Assembly (NCBI GenBank): GCA_036852015.1
Contig: JAANDG010000118.1
Location: 1 to 64,000, forward strand
Length of the DNA stretch: 64,000 nt
Reading direction: 5' to 3'
Origin: Pelodera strongyloides
Taxonomy: Eukaryota > Nematoda > Chromadorea > Rhabditida > Rhabditidae
The position numbers and the translations under genes are program-made. Positions 46,164-64,000 of the stretch are shown one piece after another. The notes beneath the pieces were generated by a model that saw only the letters and a program-made list of their open reading frames with translations, did not search any database and was not told where the DNA came from. The stretch's first letter is position 1. Each line of letters begins with the position of its first letter.

Positions 46164-46735
46164 CTTCTCCTATTCTATCTCTTCTATTTTTTTTTTTTTT
46201 TTTTTTTTTTTTTCAAGGGAGCGATTTTTTTTTTTCTCTTCTCTTCTCTTCTCTTCTCTTCTTTCTCTTCTCTTCTCTTCTCGTTCTCTTCTCTTTCTCT
46301 TCTCTTTCTCTTCTCTTCTCTTCTCTATTCTCTTCTCTTCTCTTCTCTTCTCTCCTCTCTCTCGCTTTCTTCTCTCTTTCTCTTCTCCTTGCTCCTCTCT
46401 TCTCCTTTTCCTTCCTTTCGCACCTTCTCTTTCTCTTTCTCTCTTCTTTCTCTTTCTTCTCTTTCTCTCTTCTCTTCTCTTCTCTTCTCTTCTCTTCTCT
46501 TCTCTTCTCTTCTCTTCTCTTTCTTCTGCTCTTCTTCTCTCTCTCTTTTCTCTTATCCCTCCTATCTTCTCTTCCTATCTCCTCTTCTCTATTCTCTTTC
46601 TTCTCTTTCTTTCTCTAAGTTCTCTTCTCTTTTGGATATGATTTCTATTCTCTTTCTTTCTCTATTCTCTTCTTCTCCTTTCTTTAATTCTCTTCTCTTC
46701 TCTTCTCTTCTCTTTCTCTGAATATCTTATAAGAT
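45290..46735. repeat. TTCTC-type polypyrimidine satellite, 1.4 kb
   Basis: CTCTT/TTCTC pentamers with poly(T) runs (45499-45535, 46188-46213) and one purine-strand patch (46075-46160). The open frames across it are low-complexity artefacts. AT-rich TATTATAT repeats border both sides. Such tracts can form triplex DNA and are prone to assembly error. Confidence 0.95.
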
Positions 46736-46809
46736 TATATTATATTATATTATATTAATTATATTATATTAATTATATTATATTATATTATATGAACATC
46801 TTTTTACCT

Positions 46810-47254
46810 TTGTAGAAATTCCTTTTTATTAAATAGGGTAACTATTTTCCGTTGTTCCACCATACGCTGCATCATTTGATAAAGGCATTGTGCGTAGTCC
46901 ATAGGCTATGAAGTTGGAAGAGTGGTACCCACGAAGCACTGCTTATTCAAAATTACACGATGTGCGCAGTATCGTTTTTTGTTGTTCTTTTAGAAGGGAG
47001 CGGCTTGATCAATAACGCGCTCCGAATATTCATGATCAGTCAAGACCGCTCTCCGAATATTCATGCGAGTTTTCTTCCACATAGCAAGTGTCAATGGGTG
47101 TTCCCGAGAACTTTCACGTTCTGTGGGTCTAGGAGGGTCATCTTTAACCGGGATTTCCAAATGTTTAAATACAATTTTTCGTTTTATTTCCTTAACATTT
47201 TTTTTTATTTTGTTTTCGCAATATTGTGTGGACAAACGATATATGGGCATGATC
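46810..47254. other. No recognisable feature
   Basis: Between the satellite and the next MITE. Open frames in several phases overlap without splice or family support, so I assign nothing. Confidence 0.4.
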
Positions 47255-47515
47255 AAACGATGGGGTTACCATTAACCATCTCGTGTTTTATATTTTAGTT
47301 TGAGCATGCATAGGCAAATTTAAACAAAGAGTATAAAGCATATTTCTTGTATTTCCTAGCGGAGATATATGAGAAAATAGAGGAAAAAAGGAGGGCAGCG
47401 ATCGAAATGAAAAACAGTAGTAACACGAGATAATGGGCTACACTGTTTTCAGTCAAATAAACTGTAAAGACCAAAGCATAAAAAACTAGGTGATTTCTAG
47501 TGACCTCCCATCCCT
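47255..47515. mobile_element. Degraded MITE (23.3-kb family)
   Basis: GGGGTTACC.., TTTAAACAAAGAGTATAAAG and the end GTGACCTCCCATCCCT followed by TTAA match 23278-23748. The left end is eroded. Confidence 0.6.
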
Positions 47516-47555
47516 TTAAACGTGAGAGTACGCTTTAGTTGACTATTTATTTTAA

Positions 47556-47731
47556 AGCGAAATACTGGCCGGTTTTTGGAACGCATCGTTTACTCGCTGC
47601 TTTCTTATGCTTCATATGCAAATGAGCGTAAATTTGAATAAAAAAATAGACCCCAATAGACCCATTTTAGCATAATTGCATAAGAATGCGGATCTTTGAG
47701 GTGCGTTTCAAAAACCGGCTGGTATTTCGCT
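47556..47731. mobile_element. TTAA MITE, AGCGAAAT family, upstream of gene F
   Basis: AGCGAAATACTGGCCGGTTTTTG and CAAAAACCGGCTGGTATTTCGCT are inverted with TTAA flanks. Confidence 0.8.
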
Positions 47732-47992
47732 TTAAGCCTACAACATGGGGTTATGAACTGGATTGATCTGAATTTGAGCTTACTTCAAGGCGGCAGAACT
47801 ATTTGAAACGACTAGAACTCACAGTAAATTCTAATCTTGTAGACTTGCACATCATTGAAAAGAAGGGTGGGTGGAACGCTTGGGAGGGTGGGTGGAACAC
47901 CGTTAGATTTTGCGCTTGAATAATACATGAAAGATAAGAGAAGAGACTCTTGCATACAAGTTTCTAATTGGCTTATCATTTCACTAGTTTAC

Positions 47993-52836
<4,844 letters not shown>

Positions 52837-53317
52837 GGGTATTCGTGTATGTGGGTGTTTACTTTAATAAACATTGATTGTCTCCCTTGTTGATGTGAAT
52901 TTCGCTTTGTATGCGCCATACTCAAGCCTAATTTTTTTACAATTACTGGTCAATTTTTGACCGAACACCAGATTTCTTCTCTATTTGAAAAATTATCTTG
53001 CAGTCCGTGTGCTGGTTATCTTATCGTTATGCAAACAGAAATTCCAAAGAAACAAAATAATCCCATTAAGACAACACTGATATCTTAAGACAATTTTACA
53101 TACTCTAGCAGCTTATCGCGTAAGGCAAAATCAAAATATCAGCAGCCTTACAAGTATTAGGTTGCAATTGATGGTAAAATATGAATTATGTGGGAAAATT
53201 CAAATATTATTTAATTCAAACTCACAATGATTAGCACACTTTATTGCTTTATTCTGTATTGCTCGGAGAGAATGGTGAAAGATTATTGTTTTCTAAGAAT
53301 AGCCGCTTCATTAGTCC
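52837..53317. other. 3' flank of gene F
   Basis: Homologous to the flank of gene E (TGTTGATGTGAAT, GCGCCATA). AATAAACATT near 52866 may be the poly(A) signal. No gene is visible. Confidence 0.5.
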
Positions 53318-55159
53318 GCCGTTTTCACCAACATTTACTTCTGTCAAAAAGTTTACTTCGGGCAAAAGCTCATGGTACTTCCGGTTTCACCTACTTCTGT
53401 CAAAAAGATACTTAGGTTAAGTACCTTTTTGAAAGAAGTATACCAAAAAGCTGAAAGTAAACCAGTACTTCGGTTTTTTCTATTATGAGAGTACAAAATC
53501 ATCATTTTGCTTCGGGTTTACTTGAATTTGGTATGGAATAGAGACAAATACTTTAACAACACCGAATAACTCAACTCAACAGTAGAAGAGGCCGCTTATA
53601 GGCTACTTTACTTGTGTGATGGCCCTGAGAACGTATTTGCTTGTTGATTCTGTGGTTGTGTACTTTTATGTGTTGCACGTTTAGGTTTGTTGAGAACGTG
53701 AACACGTAGTTCCTTTGTTGAGGTAACGTGGCTAAATTAAACTAAAAACAAAATACGGGTTGGCTGTGTATGTGGGACCAAATTCTCTGTTTCGCTTTCA
53801 ACATTTTCTTTGTGAACGCTTGTGGATTTACATCTATATACATATACTGTTCGTGGAATTATTTCCAAGTATCTATATTATCTACTTTGATTTTTTCTTT
53901 TCATCGTCTCTCACGACGTTGCGCTCTTTTAATGAGTATAATAAATATTCAATATAAAAAATTCTCTAAAATTCGGGAACTGGTGCGTTGCGGCCTCACG
54001 TCGCGGTCGGTTACTGTATAATTCAAATAGTACTTTCTAATTTTTTGGTGATTTCTTGTTGTTGTTCTTCTCTGAACGATATTTCGTTGCTGATACATCT
54101 GCCGTTATTCTCATCAATATTATTCTAATATTTACCGTTGTGATCGTTGTTACGTTTCCCGCTGTTTTCTGTGTTGACTGTTTTGTTCGTTGTAGTTGAT
54201 TGCCGAACCGTTGTGTCCAATACTTGTTCTACTCTACAAGTTCTGTTGTGTTAATTATCCGAAACGGTTCTGTTGTTAACTATTGTATTTTTTATTGTTG
54301 TGATCTATTGGGAGTCTTTGAACAAGCGACGAGATTGAAAGCATATGTCCTTGTTCCATTGATTCGCCGCATACTGGAGGCCCTATATCTCGTTCATCAC
54401 CATTGTTACGCGTATATATCCCCTTTTGATCTCTAGGGTATTATTCTCTACCCACTTGGTTGGCTAGTGGCTACACTTGCCCAGAGCTGAATAATTACGC
54501 CGAATATAATTACGCCGAATATAAGGCGCACAGGATCTTGGAAAACCCTTTATGGATTGCTTTGTTGAATTGTGAAAAGATAAACCAGTTGAATATCCGA
54601 GTAATGTCTACATTTATTGATCAATTGTTGAAATCACCCATTTTTACTGGTACCGATTCGCTTGCCGCCCGTGACAGAACAAGTAGAAAATTAGTTCTAC
54701 TAAACTACCGCAGGATCACTAAACGTGTTCTTACAGCTACTTCGATCGGCAGTATGCAAATTATTTCGGAAAACGTCTGCATATAATATTTTTACATATA
54801 GTGCAAGGGTCTGCAGGCATATCACTACACGTTTCATAATCCCGCGGTAGTTTAGTAGAACTACTTTTCTACATGTTCACTCCCTGGGTTGGAATTCAAC
54901 TTATTCGGTTTTGGTAAAGTATTTTTCTTTATTCTTTACTAAATTCAAGTAAACTCGAAGCAAAATGATGATTTTGTAGTGACTTCGATCCTTTAAAAAG
55001 TAATCTAACAGTTATACAACGTTTTGCTTCAAAAAAAGGTCATGTTGGTGAAATGCACCAAAAAGTGTTTTGCAGCGTACTTCAGCCAAAAATTTACTTA
55101 ACCAAGTACCTTTTTGATGGTCAAAATTTTTGACAGAAGTAAATGCTGGTGAAAACGGC
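53318..55159. mobile_element. 1.8-kb element with long terminal inverted repeats
   Basis: GCCGTTTTCACCAACATTTA..CTTCTGTCAAAAA at the left is inverted at the right as TTTTTGACAGAAGTAAATGC.. then GGTGAAAACGGC. The inner parts of the repeats still pair 200 bp further in (ATCATTTTGCTTCGGGTTTA against AAACTCGAAGCAAAATGAT). The interior has only short open frames, the longest 108 codons from 54460, with no DDE or other transposase motif that I can recognise. I read it as a non-autonomous or decayed DNA transposon between genes F and H. Confidence 0.75.
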
Positions 55160-55357
55160 ATCTGTACGGAAGGGAGCTGGGATAAAGCTTGCAAAATGGG
55201 ACTTGCAAAATCGGACTCTGATCCACCTGCGGAGTCATTACTAATTTTATCACAAGTTTTGAATGTTAGAAATACAATGCTTGGGAGGGACTGGGTTCAG
55301 GATCGCGATAAGAATGCGAAAGCTAAATTTTTTGCCATGCATTGCAGCTTCCTGCAA

Positions 55358-61429
<6,072 letters not shown>

Positions 61430-62094
61430 ACGTTTACGAATATTCAGGATAATAAAGTAATTGACATTTAGATACTTATGCAACTTTTTGTGATACTAAT
61501 AAAACGATTTGTCTTTTGTCGACGATCCTTTCGAGATACTCGTTAGCCAGTTATGCTTATCTACAGTATCTCTAGCGACCACCATATCATGGCTTTTTAT
61601 TTGAAGAATGTGTCCGAAAGTATGCATTCCTCTAACAAAAATACTGTGGACACGTACTGTAAGGAACTGAACTGCACATCACAGGCAAATTGAAATATGG
61701 AAAGTAGGGCATGGTAAATTTCTTTATTTCGTGTAACATGGTGCGTATGTATTCTAACTGTAAAGGCACTACAGCAAGTTAATAACAATTCAACAAGAAA
61801 TAGTTGCGCGCAAAAGGTCCGTAAGATGATCAAACACAAGCAAAATTAAATTCCAAGTTTACAAGTCAGTTTTGTGAGGTAGTCGTCCGATTTTTTGTGC
61901 TTTCCTTTCATACACCTGAAATGATGAGATATTTATTACTGATCATGACCTCCACCTTGCTATGTATATCCTTGTACTGGCCTTATTCGACTAGATTGAT
62001 TAGACTGTCTAAAAAGGGCACAAATCGATGATCTATGATCCATGACCATGATGAAAACTCAGTTGCCACATGTTAGCCACACGTAAAACCAGCG
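61430..62094. other. 3' flank of gene H
   Basis: AATAAAG lies about 20 bp after the stop (61452). The first 300 bp are nearly the same as behind gene G. No gene is seen in the rest. Confidence 0.55.
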
Positions 62095-62239
62095 GAGATA
62101 AATCGGCTTCCCGAGAAAATTGGCCTCCAGGAAGTTAAAGGCCAGTTCGTCCGGCTTCAGAAATGAACCGGGCCCCGGTGCACCGTCTCTGCGGATTCGG
62201 TTGATATAACCGGTACACGTTATCTTTATATCTTTATAT
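62095..62239 (+). mobile_element. 5'-truncated SINE copy
   Basis: AACCAGCGGAGATAAATCG.., GGCCCCGGTGCACCGT and GGATTCGGTTGATATAAC match the body of the SINE at 1327-1590, ending in TATCTTTATATC repeats. The tRNA head is absent. Confidence 0.75.
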
Positions 62240-62360
62240 GAATCTCAGCATGTTTGACAATGTCTTGTAAGTTTGTTTATTATTCTCTTTATGATGAAAA
62301 GATAAAAGAGCACCGTGTTTGCAGTTTGCCCCGGCGTCAGGCTCATTTCTAATTCGAACG

Positions 62361-62536
62361 AACTGGCCTTTATAACTCCCGGAGACAAATTTTCTCGGAA
62401 AGCCGATTTATCTCTGTCGGTTTACCCAGCTTCCAATTTTTACACCTTTGGTGTGTTGGAGGGGTTCCGGGCTTGGATCGAACCAACGGCCGGTAGCCTG
62501 AAGCAGGGCGCTTGCCACTGCTCCACGCCCCCTTTT
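62361..62536 (-). mobile_element. SINE copy, 3'-truncated, minus strand
   Basis: On the minus strand GGGGGCGTGGAGCAGTGGCAAG and GGTTCGATCC begin the element, followed by CACCAAAGGTGTAAAAATTGG. It has the tRNA-like head but loses the end. Together with 62095-62239 it forms an inverted pair. Confidence 0.75.
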
Positions 62537-62589
62537 TCTTTTCTTTGAGTGTAAGCTACTATGGGCATTGGTGACGAAGCAGGTGATGT

Positions 62590-63209
62590 GTGTTAGTTCA
62601 CTATAGAATACTTGGCTCACTTGCACTGATATCCTCCGCTGCAGACGCCTGTGTTAGCCTTCACACACATTCCATCGTCCCGGCCTTTGCATTTACGACA
62701 GTAATCACCGCAGGTTTTCCACAGAATTCCTCAAGTTATTGGAGTCTAACTGTGGGATCGCATATCTACATATTCAACGAGCCTCAGAGAGGGAACCTGT
62801 CCCTTCAACGCATGAACGCATTACTTTGTAAATGCTTAATAACAAATATCCTACATATGATTGGTGTTACTTTGCCTGCGAATATGCATTCGACCCTATT
62901 CCAATTCAGGCTTCATAGACGTATAGAGTCAACGTCTGGCCTAAACTATGGCCGATATCGTATTTTAGGACCCACCAGTCCAGAAAGCAGTCTGTGGAGT
63001 ACATCGACTCCAATTTTCGTAGCAATCAGCATGGATCTCACCAATTAAGAAAGAAAATGCAAGCACAGATAAACAACCAAATAGCGTGTGCATCTGCAAA
63101 CTTGGATTTGTCATTTATGTACACTGTATGTGGTATGGTTGTGATTCTTAATGTTCCTGTAACTGGCATCAGGACTTTGTTTAAAAATAGAGGATGTAAA
63201 TGCCTATAA
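62590..63209 (+). other. Unassigned open frames, possible decayed gene
   Basis: A 152-codon frame (62590-63048, no ATG at its start) and an overlapping frame to 63209 with a cysteine-containing end (FKNRGCKCL). Another frame reads SVCICKLGFVIYVHC, faintly like an EGF module. Possible splice acceptors (CTGCAG near 62643, CCGCAG near 62713) are present. I recognise no family, and no start is convincing. Confidence 0.2.
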
Positions 63210-64000
63210 AGCTAATTTTAAATCTTAGACCTCGCGAAAGTCGCAAAAGCCGATAAGACAATGTAATAATAAAGAGAATAATATTGTACATGAAGGCATT
63301 ATGTTTTCAAAGCATATTCCAATAGAAATAAAATATATCCCGCAGATTCTCTTCTTTTTGCTTTTATACACTTTTGTCACTTTATTCCTAACTAAATCCT
63401 AAAAATAGCTTTTCTCTCCGATCTCCGATCCGCTCTAGTAGCTCAATTTGCATGATTGTATACATATAGTTGTTATTTATTTAGTAACTTTCACAACAAC
63501 AGCGTAAATAAACCCTCGTATTGTTGTTTTTTTATTTATCCAATGTAGTTGATTGCTTTGCAAAGGAACAATAACTTTGAAAAAAGGCTTTTATTCACAA
63601 TTCACAGAATGACGAACATGTTTATATTGCACTTTACGTAATCGAAGCATAAAGGTGCAGACACAATTGTATCATTTATTAAATTATTTATTGTTAGCAA
63701 CGAAATTATTTATTATTATAAGATAAGACTCGTAACCTCATCAGATATGTTTGAGTTGACGCGAAGACGGAAGAGATCTGAACGACGAAAGGATTGTAAG
63801 AGTTGAATTTAGTACGATTAATCTAGTTCAGTGTTCAGTACCTCCAATAATTTGTAATCTGGAACTCATCGTCTACTCTACTTTGCGAAGCTCTGCGATC
63901 AAGTTCTCAGTTTGAAAATTGTATATAACCTTGCATAAAACATAGATTAGTTGCTTTGTAGCACCCGGTAAGGGAATCATGGGTGATCCCTCCTGGCCCT
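63210..64000. other. No recognisable feature
   Basis: AT-rich sequence with a few TATA-like and AATAAA words (near 63328, 63924). Nothing matches the receptor array or the repeats in this window. Confidence 0.4.

Overview
The window is eukaryotic and looks like a nematode, probably Rhabditina/clade V. The grounds are small multi-exon genes with short T-rich introns ending in TTTCAG or TTTTAG, an RTE-clade retrotransposon, and many palindromic TTAA-flanked MITEs. The species cannot be named from the sequence alone. There is no bacterial-style gene organisation. Almost everything coding is split into exons of 57-214 bp, so long open frames are rare outside transposons.

The core is a plus-strand tandem array of one receptor family. 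Four complete receptor tyrosine kinase genes can be assembled exon by exon, each with 17 exons and identical intron phases: E (26364-31947), G (38495-44415), F (47993-52836) and H (55358-61429). E and F form type I; G and H form type II. The order E-G-F-H suggests that an ancestral type I/type II pair was duplicated. Each encodes a hydrophobic leader (lost in E), a roughly 210-residue extracellular domain with conserved cysteines, one transmembrane segment, a short juxtamembrane region, a tyrosine kinase domain with the catalytic motifs, and a short tail. The kinase is recognisable as the nematode KIN-16/OLD-like RTK type. I do not recognise the ectodomain.

Upstream lie two close relatives, B (5323-14033) and C (15993-24581). 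They carry the six type I ectodomain exons, but the transmembrane and kinase exons are replaced by one short terminal exon, giving a predicted 287-residue kinase-less product. C has lost its start codon. Orphan pieces of the family occur at 464-590 (first exon), 14170-14254 (first-exon remnant), 26157-26220 (extra terminal exon) and 36943-37054 (disabled last exon). They record unequal crossing-over.

The remaining sequence is mostly mobile DNA: two non-autonomous LTR elements inside introns of B and C, an RTE-type LINE (32528-35883, minus) with an unusually long 129-bp target duplication plus a degraded second copy (2905-4640), tRNA-derived SINEs at both ends, a 1.8-kb long-TIR element between F and H, and at least a dozen palindromic MITEs, several nested. 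Paralogous genes supply empty sites that date many insertions. A 1.4-kb TTCTC-type polypyrimidine tract separates G from F. The first 460 bp and the last 800 bp show nothing I can name.
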